Positions 1 to 8,156 of a stretch of 16,712 nucleotides of DNA are shown here, piece by piece. Positions within the stretch are counted from its first letter, which is position 1, and every line of letters begins with the position of its first letter. Position numbers and translations under genes: made by a program. The DNA is taken from NCBI GenBank assembly GCA_024860865.1, contig JACRDV010000050.1, positions 1 through 16,712 of the forward strand, in the 5' to 3' direction. This stretch comes from Methanobacteriota archaeon (GTDB lineage Archaea > JACRDV01). The notes beneath the pieces were generated by a model, which had not been told where the DNA came from, made no database searches, and saw only the letters and a program-made list of their open reading frames with translations.

Positions 1-108
1 AGAGAGCCTTTCCCAAAAATCCTATCTCAATGCCTCAGTAAAGTTCGAGAATTTCTACTTTTCTGACTATATTCTGGCATATGTCGGACTATTTCTTTCA
101 AAAGCTAG
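1..108. other. AT-rich stretch without a recognisable gene
   Basis: All frames I followed are interrupted by stops, including TAG at 106-108 in the frame that carries the integrase remnant. It may be decayed integrase sequence, but I see no conserved motif. Confidence 0.4.
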
Positions 109-665
109 AAAATTGAATTTGAAAAAACGCAAAACTTTAGTTTTCAAATAAAAAAGTACGCTCGAAAAGCTGGATTAAAGAAAGAGATATCTCCACACAG
201 CTTTAGGCATGAAGAGCCACGCATTTGGCAACTGTTTTAACCGAAGCACAAATGAGAGAGTTCTTCGGATGGACTAAAGATAGCGATATGTCTTCAATCT
301 ACGTCCATCTGAGCGGAAGAGATGTTGATGAAACTCTATTCAAGCACTATGGAGTCGATTTAGAAGAAGAAATTAAGAAAGAAGAATCGCCAACCAAGCC
401 AAAAACTTGTCCTAGATGTAAATTTGTCAATTCACCAGCAGCAAAGTTCTGTATGCAGTGCTCAGCAGTTTTGGGCATCAAAACAGCTATTGAGTTAGAA
501 AGCAGAGAAAGGGAGTACACTGATATCCGAACGCAAATAACGCAAGAAACTATTAAACGAGTGCCTGACGTACTGGCAGACATTCTCAAAGACCTAGACC
601 TAGAAGAAAAAATCTTAAATCTTAACCAGGGTTTGCAAGCAACCTTGGATAAAAGGAGTAGATAG
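109..665 (+). pseudogene. C-terminal remnant of an archaeal tyrosine recombinase with zinc ribbon
   Basis: This is the catalytic end of a XerC/D-like site-specific recombinase. One frame (109-213) ends in the active-site motif HSFRH. The second frame (from about 214, open from TTG 225 to TAG 663-665) continues with RATHLA, then FFGWTKDSDM and IYVHLSGRDVDE, the usual surround of the catalytic tyrosine in archaeal integrases, then a C-x2-C...C-x2-C zinc ribbon (CPRCKF, FCMQC) and a helical tail. Joining the frames needs one extra base near 211-213, so a single-base deletion has split the HxxR region, unless it is an assembly error. Upstream, TAG at 106-108 ends similarity, and the N-terminal domain and first catalytic Arg are missing. 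The 146-residue frame starting at TTG 225 should not be read as an independent gene. No tRNA gene adjoins it in the window. Confidence 0.8.
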
Positions 666-940
666 CAGTATTTTTTTTATTCTACTTGCAATAGTTATTA
701 GTGTGCTTGCTGTGTCAATGTATACTGCAAACTTAGAAAGCAAGCCATCCTAATTAGAATATACTTGCAAGGAGCGACTAAGCTTTTTATTTTGAAAAAA
801 TAGCTCCAAAGTGAAGAAAGCAGCTAAAATTTAATTTTTAAAATTTAAAAAATTGAAAGGGAATAAAACTGCCCAAATATAACTTTTACCCGATTAAACA
901 TTTAAATGGAATAATACCTAAAATAATAAGACTAATTTAG
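666..940. other. AT-rich intergenic region after the integrase remnant
   Basis: A reading frame at 658-753 encodes a hydrophobic stretch (SSIFFILLAIVISVLAVSMY) that overlaps the end of the integrase frame. It has no ATG, GTG or TTG before the hydrophobic part, so I do not call it a gene. A weak imperfect hairpin (GGAGC near 773, GCTCC near 813) and runs of A and T follow. I see no RNA gene. Confidence 0.4.
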
Positions 941-944
941 ACCA

Positions 945-956
945 TTAATTTATATT
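945..956 (+). promoter_or_regulatory. Probable TATA box for the transglutaminase-fold gene
   Basis: The stretch TTAATTTATATTTAAT around 945-960 is a good archaeal box A. Transcription would start about 25 bases downstream, near 975-980, which is after the ATG at 968. This supports the ATG at 1010 as the start of the gene. Confidence 0.5.
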
Positions 957-1009
957 TAATACTAAGGATGAATGCTACTTATTGTTGTTATACACATAAT
1001 GGTGATATA

Positions 1010-2869
1010 ATGCCAACCAGAGCAGCCTATAAACGTGGATATAAAGCCGGGAAATCGAAGGGAAAGGATACTACAGTCTGGTGCGAAGGTTGTGGAAGAA
1101 AGTTTCCCAGACATAAAGCCTTTTTAGGTCGCAAATCTTTCCGTATCTTCGATCCAGCCTTGAGCAGGATTATTGATAGAAGCCAGGTTGAAGTAGAGCA
1201 ATATAAGGTGTACTATTGCCCTAAATGCGCGAGGTATTTGGGAATTGTTGAGCCAAGCGGCAGAAGAGCTGAGATACGGGCAATTAAACCCATACTTGCA
1301 AAGTCTAGATTAACCGCTGGAGACATAGTTACATTTTATGTTCCTGAAATTCTATACCGAGGCGGATCCTACACTATTGGCGTTAGCGTCCGCAATAAAA
1401 GTGCGAGTCACGGCAGATTTGTAGTTTTACCGGGCACGATTATACATGGACTTGGTATATCTCCAAATGAAAAGAGGATATTTCTGAAAGCTGGTGGCTC
1501 TGATGCAGTGGCATTTGCGCTCCAAGTTAGGCCAGAAGCGCTAGAAAATGAAAGAGTGCCGATAAGTTTTAATCTAAAGAGTGAAGATGGGCGAATTTTT
1601 GACTCAAAGATAAAATACATTTCAATTAAAACTCCTGAAGTCATGCCAATTGAAGCAGTTAAGGAGATTACAATACTCAAGCAAATAGATAAAGCTGATA
1701 TTGAACTCAACAAAGTTGCGAATGTTACTTTGACTGCAGTAAATCCAGAAAATATTGAGTTAGTTAGCGTGGCAATTGCTGATCATATTCCTGAGATTTT
1801 TAAATTAGTTAATGGAAAAAACGTTTGGACTGGTAAGCTTAAGCCAGGCAAAAGCAAGCAAATTACATATAGAATTAAGGCAACAGCAGCCGGCGCATTT
1901 GAACTCCCACCAGCAGTTTTAACATATGAAGATGAAAAAGGAAACAAGAAAGAACTTAGATCAAAACCGATTAAAATCCAAGTTTCGCAACCACAGCCAA
2001 AAATAATTTTACCTACAATTTATGCGATGTATAATCCAGACGGGAAATTAACTTTAGTCAACCTTCAAAATATTGGGAGAGATTTAGCTAAAGAGGTTAA
2101 TGCTAAAATAATTTTAACACCACTTTCTGGAGAATTAATTGAAGCTGAAGGCAGAGCCCGTGCGCGCGACATTAGACCAGAAAGTTCACTTGAAATAAAA
2201 TTTGAACTTCCAGAACTAAAAGACTTATTTTATCCTTTTGAGTTAAAAGTTAATTACCAAAGTGAAGATGGAGTTCAATATTCAGAAGCATTTAATGGCT
2301 ATATGCTTTATGATATTTCAGCTAAGGTCTCTGCATATACTAAGTTTTTGCAAGGAGATAATGCTCAGCTCAAACCCTATGTAATGCTTAAAACTTCTGC
2401 TATTAAAGAAACAAATCAAATTGTTGAATCTTTTTATAAAGTCGTAACTGAAGGGACGGTGTATACCGAGACAACTGAAGGTATAGAACCCCAAGGATTA
2501 TTGATGCGAATCATATCACCACTAAAAAAGAGACCAGTTGCTTCTTGCTTTGATAGAAGTTTTCTGTTAGCGAGTTTATTAAATGCAAAAGGTCAGTCAG
2601 CTCGTGTAATTATGGGTTACATTTTGAATGGAAGATGGACCAAGCACGCTTGGGTTGAAGTGCACTATGGGAATAGATGGATACCGTTAGAAACAACTTT
2701 GAGCGCTAAAGAACTGCATAGACAGCTAACTAAGTCTGTATATGAAGATGGAAAGTATCTTCCAGTTATAGCCTTGCAAAGGGATGCATCGACTCAATGG
2801 AATCTAAAAACTAGATTTCACGAGAGATTTGAGGAATCAATAAAGAGACTTAAAAGTGAAATAAAATGA
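1010..2869 (+). CDS. Cytoplasmic transglutaminase-fold protein with N-terminal zinc finger
   Basis: The protein has 619 residues from the ATG at 1010, chosen because GGTGAT sits at 1001-1006 and a TATA box near 950 would place an upstream in-frame ATG (968) outside the transcript. Residues 1-22 are basic. C25/C28 and C70/C73 form a probable zinc-binding domain. The middle (about 95-470) looks like consecutive beta-sandwich domains with motifs such as SYTIGVSVRNKS. The C-terminal part is a transglutaminase-like domain with Cys513 (SCFDRSFLLASLL), His546 (KHAWVEV) and Glu561 (WIPLETT) in the triad positions. The third residue is commonly Asp in this superfamily. Members act as proteases, peptide-modifying enzymes or inactive binding modules, so the substrate is unknown. 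No signal peptide or membrane segment is visible. The stop overlaps the CBS gene start as ATGA, so the two are translationally coupled. The fold call is solid, the role is open. Confidence 0.75.
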   Translation: MPTRAAYKRGYKAGKSKGKDTTVWCEGCGRKFPRHKAFLGRKSFRIFDPALSRIIDRSQVEVEQYKVYYCPKCARYLGIVEPSGRRAEIRAIKPILAKSRLTAGDIVTFYVPEILYRGGSYTIGVSVRNKSASHGRFVVLPGTIIHGLGISPNEKRIFLKAGGSDAVAFALQVRPEALENERVPISFNLKSEDGRIFDSKIKYISIKTPEVMPIEAVKEITILKQIDKADIELNKVANVTLTAVNPENIELVSVAIADHIPEIFKLVNGKNVWTGKLKPGKSKQITYRIKATAAGAFELPPAVLTYEDEKGNKKELRSKPIKIQVSQPQPKIILPTIYAMYNPDGKLTLVNLQNIGRDLAKEVNAKIILTPLSGELIEAEGRARARDIRPESSLEIKFELPELKDLFYPFELKVNYQSEDGVQYSEAFNGYMLYDISAKVSAYTKFLQGDNAQLKPYVMLKTSAIKETNQIVESFYKVVTEGTVYTETTEGIEPQGLLMRIISPLKKRPVASCFDRSFLLASLLNAKGQSARVIMGYILNGRWTKHAWVEVHYGNRWIPLETTLSAKELHRQLTKSVYEDGKYLPVIALQRDASTQWNLKTRFHERFEESIKRLKSEIK

Positions 2870-3408
2870 TTCCAGTTCGTGAAGTAATGACAAGACGCGT
2901 AGTTACGGTTAGGCTAGGAACAACTATTTCTGATGCTGCAAAGATTATGAGCGAACGCAGGGTTGGAGGAGTTATAGTTTTAGAAGATAAAATTCCAGTT
3001 GGTATTGTAACTGAGCGCGATATTTTGCTTCATATAGTAGCTCCTGGAAAGAATCCAAATAAAATTCGAGTTAAAGAGATAATGTCTTCTCCGGTTATTA
3101 CAATTGACAAAGAAACTGACATTAACGAAGCAGCAAAACTAATGAAAAAAGCAGAAATTCGAAGACTACCTGTTGTAGAGCGAGGAAAGCTTGTTGGCAT
3201 TGTAACTTCAGCTGACATAATGGCAGTGACTCCAGCTCTAAATGAAATTTTGCTCGAAATGATTAAAACAAAGGCTGATATCGAACCAAAATCAGAAGAA
3301 ATAAAAGGTCCAGGAATTTGCGAAAATTGCGGGAGCTATGTTGAATCATTAGATGAAGTTGATGGCAAGTGGGTTTGCGAAGATTGTAGAGAGGAATTGG
3401 TAGGATAG
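2866..3408 (+). CDS. CBS-domain pair protein with C-terminal zinc ribbon
   Basis: This 180-residue protein has two tandem CBS motifs. The first (about 1-60) begins VREVMTRRVVTVRLGTTISDAA and ends GIVTERDIL. The second (about 68-125) begins VKEIMSSPVITIDKETDI and ends LVGIVTSADI. Such pairs form a Bateman module that binds adenine nucleotides or related ligands and usually regulates a partner. A C-terminal zinc ribbon follows (C152, C155, C171, C174). The architecture is frequent in archaea, but few members have a known target. The ATG lies inside the end of the upstream transglutaminase-fold gene (4-base overlap), so the two products are probably made together and this one may sense ligand for the other. 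That link is inferred from layout only. Confidence 0.88.
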   Translation: MIPVREVMTRRVVTVRLGTTISDAAKIMSERRVGGVIVLEDKIPVGIVTERDILLHIVAPGKNPNKIRVKEIMSSPVITIDKETDINEAAKLMKKAEIRRLPVVERGKLVGIVTSADIMAVTPALNEILLEMIKTKADIEPKSEEIKGPGICENCGSYVESLDEVDGKWVCEDCREELVG

Positions 3409-3520
3409 CCAACATCAATTTTGGCGATCTGATGCACTTTAATGCAGAATCCAGTTCAAATGGCTAAATAGATACATAAAAGGAAATTGTACTAAGTAAT
3501 GTTTCTTATTTGGTGAGATT

Positions 3521-4540
3521 TTGTTTCGAATTATTCTATTTTTTTTAGTTATAAGCTTGTTTTTATCAAATCTTGGGTTGGCGCAAGAATCAATCGTTCC
3601 AATTTATACAGTCGATGTAGAAATAGATGAAATTGGAAAAGTTTTGATTAATGAAACATGGGTATTTCTAAATATTGGGAATAAAACATTTGCCCCAAAT
3701 ATATTGTTCCAAAAAAGAGGTAATTTACTTTCGACTGAATCAACTCTTGAATTAAACATTAGCCAAACCAACGAGGGTTTTCTTTTAGAATTTAATCCCT
3801 TCCACAAGCCAATTTTTCCCAAAAATTTTTCAATTATGAAAATAGCTTATATTCGAGACGATTTAGTTTTTGCTACTAATTTTACATATCTTTTTCGCCT
3901 AGATATAGGAGACTCTCCACTGCCAATTTACAACACTGATATAAAAATTAAACTGCCTTTTAATTTTCAAGCCGGTCTAATTGAACCCCCTCCATTAAGT
4001 AGATTGTTAGAAAAAAATCGTCAAATCATCAGTTACTTTATAAGAAGTCTTGCTCCAACTGGAAAATTTATAATTCAGATAAAATACGGAAAATTTAGAC
4101 AAATGAGTCTTGAATCTATTGCTAAAGCTGAGGATAGCTTAAAAAAAGCAAATGTTTCTTTAATTGAAATAAAAGAGTTAATAACAAAAAATAATTTGAC
4201 TTCTTTAATCCAAGATTTCAAAACTACAAACGAAACATTTTTCCGCGCAAAGTACATTTTAAACGAATCGAAAATACTATATCAAACAGAACAATATCAA
4301 GACTCACTTGACTCTGCAAGCTCAGGATATCAACTTGCAAACATAGTGATTGATAGAGCTAATGCAATTAAAACAACAGCATTTGTCCTTCAGCAAGAAA
4401 GTACAGAAAAAGAGATCGAAAGTTTAAAAGAAAAATTAAAAAATATAGAGAAAACAAGAAATGTCATGATTTTGTTATTTGTATTAGTGATTTTTTCAGC
4501 CGCAGTAATAGTTTTAGTCAAAAGGAAAGGAGGGGATTAG
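3521..4540 (+). CDS. Exported, membrane-anchored protein of unknown function
   Basis: The start is TTG at 3521, with GGTGAG at 3512-3517 and possible TATA-like sequence at 3464-3483. The 339-residue product begins with a typical signal peptide (residues 1 to about 21, FRIILFFLVISLFLSNLGLA). An outside domain rich in beta strands (about 22-190) carries several N-x-S/T sites. A helical region (about 195-310) with a charged coiled-coil stretch (STEKEIESLKEKLKNIEK) follows, then one membrane segment (about 313-333) and a short basic tail, RKGGD. The predicted topology is outside domain with the C-terminus in the cytoplasm, as in many archaeal surface proteins. I do not recognise the family. Its last codons contain the Shine-Dalgarno sequence of the eL41 gene, so the two are probably co-transcribed. 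Confidence 0.75.
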   Translation: MFRIILFFLVISLFLSNLGLAQESIVPIYTVDVEIDEIGKVLINETWVFLNIGNKTFAPNILFQKRGNLLSTESTLELNISQTNEGFLLEFNPFHKPIFPKNFSIMKIAYIRDDLVFATNFTYLFRLDIGDSPLPIYNTDIKIKLPFNFQAGLIEPPPLSRLLEKNRQIISYFIRSLAPTGKFIIQIKYGKFRQMSLESIAKAEDSLKKANVSLIEIKELITKNNLTSLIQDFKTTNETFFRAKYILNESKILYQTEQYQDSLDSASSGYQLANIVIDRANAIKTTAFVLQQESTEKEIESLKEKLKNIEKTRNVMILLFVLVIFSAAVIVLVKRKGGD

Positions 4541-4541
4541 C

Positions 4542-4619
4542 ACGAGGGCTAAATGGCGGAAAAAGAAAGCTAGAAGATTGAAAGCAAAAAGAAAGCGGGC
4601 ACGCGGAGAAAAGCGCTAG
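4542..4619 (+). CDS. rpl41e: Ribosomal protein eL41, apparent ACG start
   Basis: The frame from ACG 4542 to TAG 4617-4619 encodes a 25-residue, extremely basic peptide beginning (M)RAKWRKKKARRLKAKRK and ending GEKR. Length and the opening RAKWRKK match eL41, the smallest ribosomal protein of eukaryotes and many archaea, a single helix bound to rRNA near the subunit interface. No ATG, GTG or TTG exists in the frame: it opens after TAG 4515-4517 and holds only ATT at 4536 and ACG at 4542 as near-cognate starts. A strong AGGAGGGG lies at 4528-4535, about 8 bases before ACG, which fits initiation there. The upstream stop codon ends one base before the ACG, so coupling is likely. Either a genuine non-AUG start or an ATG-to-ACG base error explains it. 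Confidence 0.85.
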   Translation, partial: TRAKWRKKKARRLKAKRKRARGEKR

Positions 4620-4655
4620 TTTGAATTTATTTCGCCCTTTAAAATTTCTAATTTT

Positions 4656-4668
4656 GGGCTTTTAGCCC
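4656..4668 (+). terminator. Short hairpin after eL41
   Basis: GGGCT (4656-4660) and AGCCC (4664-4668) form a five-pair stem with a TTT loop, followed by T-rich sequence to about 4685. It is a plausible end for the upstream transcript. Intrinsic hairpins are not required in archaea, so the T-rich tract may matter more. Confidence 0.4.
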
Positions 4669-4763
4669 ATTTTAGATTATTTTTCTAGAATTTTAAAATT
4701 GAACTCATTTGATATTTTTCCATTTAGTCGCATAAATAACCACATATTATTTAATGTTTATCC

Positions 4764-4774
4764 GATAAATAAGC
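4764..4774 (+). promoter_or_regulatory. Probable TATA box for the eight-cysteine gene and cdc48
   Basis: GATAAATAAGC lies about 40 bases before the TTG at 4805. Transcription would start near 4790, leaving a very short leader that begins just before GGTGAG at 4794-4799. Confidence 0.4.
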
Positions 4775-4804
4775 TTAATTTAGTATTATAATTGGTGAGA
4801 ACCT

Positions 4805-4999
4805 TTGAGAGTAGCTGGAATTTGTGCTATTTGTGGAAAGGTAGTGCAATCTTTTAATACTTGTATGCTTTGTGGTCGGAATGTTTGTAACGAATGTTTT
4901 AATTATATCACTGGAACTTGTAAGAGGTGTGTTCCCGTTCACCAACAAAGAAAAGAAGAAATAAAAAACCAGGATGAGCATCCATACGCTAATTTTTAA
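4805..4999 (+). CDS. Small eight-cysteine zinc protein with FYVE-like spacing
   Basis: This 64-residue protein starts at TTG 4805, with GGTGAG five bases upstream. Cysteines are at 7, 10, 20, 23, 28, 31, 39 and 42, giving C-x2-C-x9-C-x2-C-x4-C-x2-C-x7-C-x2-C. The spacing, and the segment [14 protein letters not shown], resemble a minimal FYVE/RING-type cross-brace fold that binds two zinc ions. The FYVE lipid-binding basic patch is absent. The tail (43-64) is charged and probably disordered. It lies 35 bases before the chosen start of cdc48 and on the same strand, so a shared transcript and a role as substrate adaptor or cofactor of the ATPase are plausible but unproven. I do not know a named family for it. 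Confidence 0.7.
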   Translation: MRVAGICAICGKVVQSFNTCMLCGRNVCNECFNYITGTCKRCVPVHQQRKEEIKNQDEHPYANF

Positions 5000-5034
5000 T
5001 CAAAGAAGAGCTTAATAATAATTTGAGGGATAGT

Positions 5035-7314
5035 TTGGCAGAAGAAATTCAACTTCGAGTTGCTGAAGCACTGCAGCCAGATGTTGGAAAAGGTATAATC
5101 CGAATTGATAAGAAGTCACGTGATGAAATTGGGGTTAAGACAGGGGAAATAATTGAGATAACTGGTAAAAGAACCACAGGAGCCATTGTTGGAGAAGCTC
5201 AACCCGCGGACGTTGGATTGAGTATTATCCGAATGGATGGTTTAACCAGAGCGAATGCAGGCACTAGCATCGGCGAGATTATTGCGATTAAAAAAGCAGA
5301 TGTAAAAGAAGCGAAAAAGATTGTACTAGCACCAGCGATGAAAGGCGTTCATATAGTGGTTCCTGGTGATTTGCTTCTTCGCAACCTAATGGGTCGAGTT
5401 GTAGCTAGGGGCGATATAGTAATGCCGATTAGCCCAAGGCGAACTCGCGAGACGTATAGAGAGTTTGCCCCCTCATTTTTTGAAGATTTTTTTGGGGAAG
5501 GTTTCGAATTTGGCCCAATGCCTTTTGCCCTTGGTGAGATTAAATTTACAGTAGTTTCAACTTCACCAAGCGGAATTGTTCGGATTACAGATATGACAGA
5601 AATTGAAGTTCATCCAGAAGCAGTTGAAGTAGTTGAAAAGAAAGTTCCTGAAGTCAGCTATGAGGACATAGGCGGCATGAAAGAAGAAATTCGAAGAGTA
5701 AGGGAAATGATTGAGCTGCCCCTCCGCCATCCAGAATTGTTTGATAGGCTTGGAATCGAGCCTCCTAAAGGAGTTTTGCTGCATGGACCGCCAGGCACAG
5801 GCAAAACTCTGATTGCCAAAGCATTAGCCAACGAGTCTGAAGCTCATTTCATTTCAATTGCGGGTCCAGAGATTATGTCAAAATATTATGGCGAGTCCGA
5901 GCAGAGACTTCGAGAAGTTTTTAAAGAGGCTGAAGAAAGTGCTCCCAGCATAATATTTCTTGATGAGATCGATTCAATTGCACCAAGGCGAGAAGAAGTT
6001 ACTGGAGAAGTTGAGCGAAGAGTTGTTGCGCAGTTGCTATCTCTAATGGACGGTTTAAAAGAGCGCGGGCAAGTTATTGTTATAGGAGCAACAAATCGGC
6101 TTGATGCAGTCGATCCTGCTCTTCGAAGGCCTGGAAGGTTCGACCGTGAGATTGAGTTAAGAGTGCCTGACAGAGAAGGGAGAAAAGAGATAATTCAAAT
6201 TCACACTAGATCAATGCCGTTAACCGATGATGTTAGCCTTGATGAGCTATCAAATATCACTCATGGTTTCGTTGGAGCTGACTTAGCAGCTCTCTGTCGT
6301 GAAGCAGCAATGATTACTCTTCGCAGAGTTTTACCCGAGATAGATTTTAAACAGAAAGTAATTCCTAAAGAGGTAATTGAGAAACTTATAGTTACAAAGC
6401 AAGACTTCATGGAAGCTTTGAAAGGCATTGGACCATCGGCACTTCGCGAAGTTCTAGTTGAAGTACCAAATGTGCACTGGGAGGACATAGGAGGTCTTGA
6501 AAGTGTAAAACAAGCGCTAAGAGAAGCTGTTGAATGGCCTCTAAAATATCCAGACGCTTTTAGAAAAATTGGAGTGCGCGCACCTAAAGGGATTTTATTG
6601 TTTGGGCCACCTGGAACTGGAAAAACTATGCTTGTAAAGGCTGTTGCCACAGAAAGCGAAGCGAATTTTATTTCAGTTAAAGGCAGCGAATTATTGAGCA
6701 AATGGTTTGGGGAAACTGAAAAACGAATTTCTGAAGTTTTTAAAAAGGCCAAACAAACGGCTCCCACTGTGGTCTTTTTCGATGAAATGGACGCTATTGC
6801 TCCTATGCGTGGAACATCAGTTGGTGAACCCAGGGTGGTAGAGCGTATGGTAAACACGCTTCTCTCAGAAATGGATGGCCTAGAAGAACTCCGTGGAGTT
6901 GTGGTAATTGGAGCTACTAACCGGCCTGACATAGTTGATCCGGCTTTATTGCGACCAGGTCGATTCGATGAGTTAATCTTAGCACACGCTCCAGATAGAC
7001 GGGCACGTTTAGAAATATTTAAGGTTCATATGAAAGGAATGTCTTTAGCTGAAGATGTTGATTCAGAGAAGTTTGCTAACGTGACTGAAGGATATACCGG
7101 GGCTGATATAGCCGCTGTTTGCCGTAAGGCAGGTATGCTAGCGCTCCGTGAGGATATTAAATCGGAAAAGGTTTATATGCGACATTTCGAAGAAGCATTG
7201 AAGAAAGTTGGCCCCTCATTGACCACAGAGTTAGTAAGATGGTATGAACGTCTTGGAAAAGATATTGAACGAGGAAAACCCAGGAAGCGAGAAGAAGCAG
7301 TTGAAGTATATTGA
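5035..7314 (+). CDS. cdc48: Cdc48/VCP-like double AAA+ ATPase
   Basis: Cdc48 is a hexameric unfoldase that threads proteins and feeds the archaeal proteasome. I choose TTG 5035 ([13 protein letters not shown]) because GAGGGA at 5025-5030 precedes it. TTG 5023 lacks such a signal. The 759 residues contain a double-psi barrel N-domain (about 1-85, [17 protein letters not shown]) and a second N-subdomain (about 90-190). The D1 ring has Walker A GPPGTGKT 251-258 and Walker B IIFLDEID with D310/E311. The D2 ring has GPPGTGKT 524-531 and VVFFDEMD with D583/E584. The arginine-finger region is intact in both rings ([20 protein letters not shown]). The protein ends in EVY: a tyrosine is present but is last, not second to last as in the proteasome-binding HbYX motif. 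A KaiC-like gene follows with only 9 bases between stop and its ATG. Confidence 0.96.
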   Translation: MAEEIQLRVAEALQPDVGKGIIRIDKKSRDEIGVKTGEIIEITGKRTTGAIVGEAQPADVGLSIIRMDGLTRANAGTSIGEIIAIKKADVKEAKKIVLAPAMKGVHIVVPGDLLLRNLMGRVVARGDIVMPISPRRTRETYREFAPSFFEDFFGEGFEFGPMPFALGEIKFTVVSTSPSGIVRITDMTEIEVHPEAVEVVEKKVPEVSYEDIGGMKEEIRRVREMIELPLRHPELFDRLGIEPPKGVLLHGPPGTGKTLIAKALANESEAHFISIAGPEIMSKYYGESEQRLREVFKEAEESAPSIIFLDEIDSIAPRREEVTGEVERRVVAQLLSLMDGLKERGQVIVIGATNRLDAVDPALRRPGRFDREIELRVPDREGRKEIIQIHTRSMPLTDDVSLDELSNITHGFVGADLAALCREAAMITLRRVLPEIDFKQKVIPKEVIEKLIVTKQDFMEALKGIGPSALREVLVEVPNVHWEDIGGLESVKQALREAVEWPLKYPDAFRKIGVRAPKGILLFGPPGTGKTMLVKAVATESEANFISVKGSELLSKWFGETEKRISEVFKKAKQTAPTVVFFDEMDAIAPMRGTSVGEPRVVERMVNTLLSEMDGLEELRGVVVIGATNRPDIVDPALLRPGRFDELILAHAPDRRARLEIFKVHMKGMSLAEDVDSEKFANVTEGYTGADIAAVCRKAGMLALREDIKSEKVYMRHFEEALKKVGPSLTTELVRWYERLGKDIERGKPRKREEAVEVY

Positions 7315-7323
7315 GGATTGTTG

Positions 7324-8064
7324 ATGGTAGAAGATATAGATCGCGTGAGAACTGGTGTACCCGGATTGGATGATATTTTAAATGGCGGATACCCCAAAGG
7401 TTTAGTAATTTTAATCTCTGGCGGAGCCGGAACCGGCAAAAGTATCTACGGTATCCAATTTTTATACACAGGTATTACCAAGTACGAGGAAAATGGCATT
7501 TTGGTGGCTGTTGAGGAGCGACCGCGAGACATCCGGCGTTACATGCTTGGGTTTGGCTGGGATCTTAAAAAACTTGAAGATCAAAATAAGCTCGCAATCA
7601 TAGATGCCTCAGCTGCGAGGCTTGGAATTCCTAGCGGAGAAAAGTATGTGGAGATGCGGCCTTTTGAGCTCGATTCTTTAATAACTACAATCAATAAGAT
7701 AGTAGAAAAAATGAATGCGAAACGCTTAGTAATCGATTCTATTCCATCCCTCTTTTTACAATTTGAACATGAGCTAGCTATACGAAGAGAAATTCTTAGA
7801 CTCGGAAGTCTTGTAGCTGAAACTGGTTGTACAACCATTTTGACGACTGAAGTGGAAGCAGGAGAGAGCAGGCTCAGCAAATTTGGGGTTGAGGAATTCA
7901 TCTGCCAAGGACTTATTCAGTTATTCATGAGGGAACGCGGAAACGAAATGAAGAGAAGTTTAGTAGTTCGGAAGATGAGAGGAACTAAGCATAGTACGCG
8001 AAGATATCCCTTTGACATCACACCAAGTGGAATTGCTGTATTTCCGGGCGAAGAGGTTTATTAG
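7324..8064 (+). CDS. Single-domain KaiC/RadA-superfamily ATPase
   Basis: The ATG at 7324 is preferred over TTG at 7318 and 7321, because GAGG at 7313-7316, overlapping the cdc48 stop, stands 7 bases before it. The 246-residue product opens with the KaiC-type sequence RVRTGVPGLDDILNGGYPKG. It has Walker A GGAGTGKS (33-40), Walker B ending in D138 (RLVIDSIPS), and the C-terminal RYPFDITPSGIAVFP block of archaeal KaiC-domain proteins. These ATPases are widespread in archaea as single or double modules. Roles in signalling, motility or DNA processes have been proposed, and most have no assigned function. Tight spacing to cdc48 implies one operon, and the product ends in EVY like Cdc48. Family assignment is strong, function unknown. 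Confidence 0.88.
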   Translation: MVEDIDRVRTGVPGLDDILNGGYPKGLVILISGGAGTGKSIYGIQFLYTGITKYEENGILVAVEERPRDIRRYMLGFGWDLKKLEDQNKLAIIDASAARLGIPSGEKYVEMRPFELDSLITTINKIVEKMNAKRLVIDSIPSLFLQFEHELAIRREILRLGSLVAETGCTTILTTEVEAGESRLSKFGVEEFICQGLIQLFMRERGNEMKRSLVVRKMRGTKHSTRRYPFDITPSGIAVFPGEEVY

Positions 8065-8068
8065 CGGC

Positions 8069-8107
8069 CATTTTTACTTTTTTTAGATTTATTTATTATC
8101 ACTTTTT
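8069..8107 (+). terminator. T-rich terminator after the cdc48 operon
   Basis: Runs of T (CATTTTTACTTTTTTTAG, then ACTTTTTTGG) follow the KaiC-like stop at 8064. Oligo-T tracts terminate archaeal RNA polymerase without a hairpin, so the operon probably ends here. Confidence 0.45.
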
Positions 8108-8156
8108 TGGAATTAAGCCTCGATTAGCAGAGTTATTAAATTACTTGGGAATTCTA

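Noticed and set aside
658-753. Hydrophobic peptide frame after the integrase remnant
   Set aside because: No usable start codon before the hydrophobic segment and no Shine-Dalgarno in a position to serve it.
6261-6932. 223-codon minus-strand frame
   Set aside because: It is the mirror of the second half of cdc48, whose AAA motifs are intact on the plus strand.
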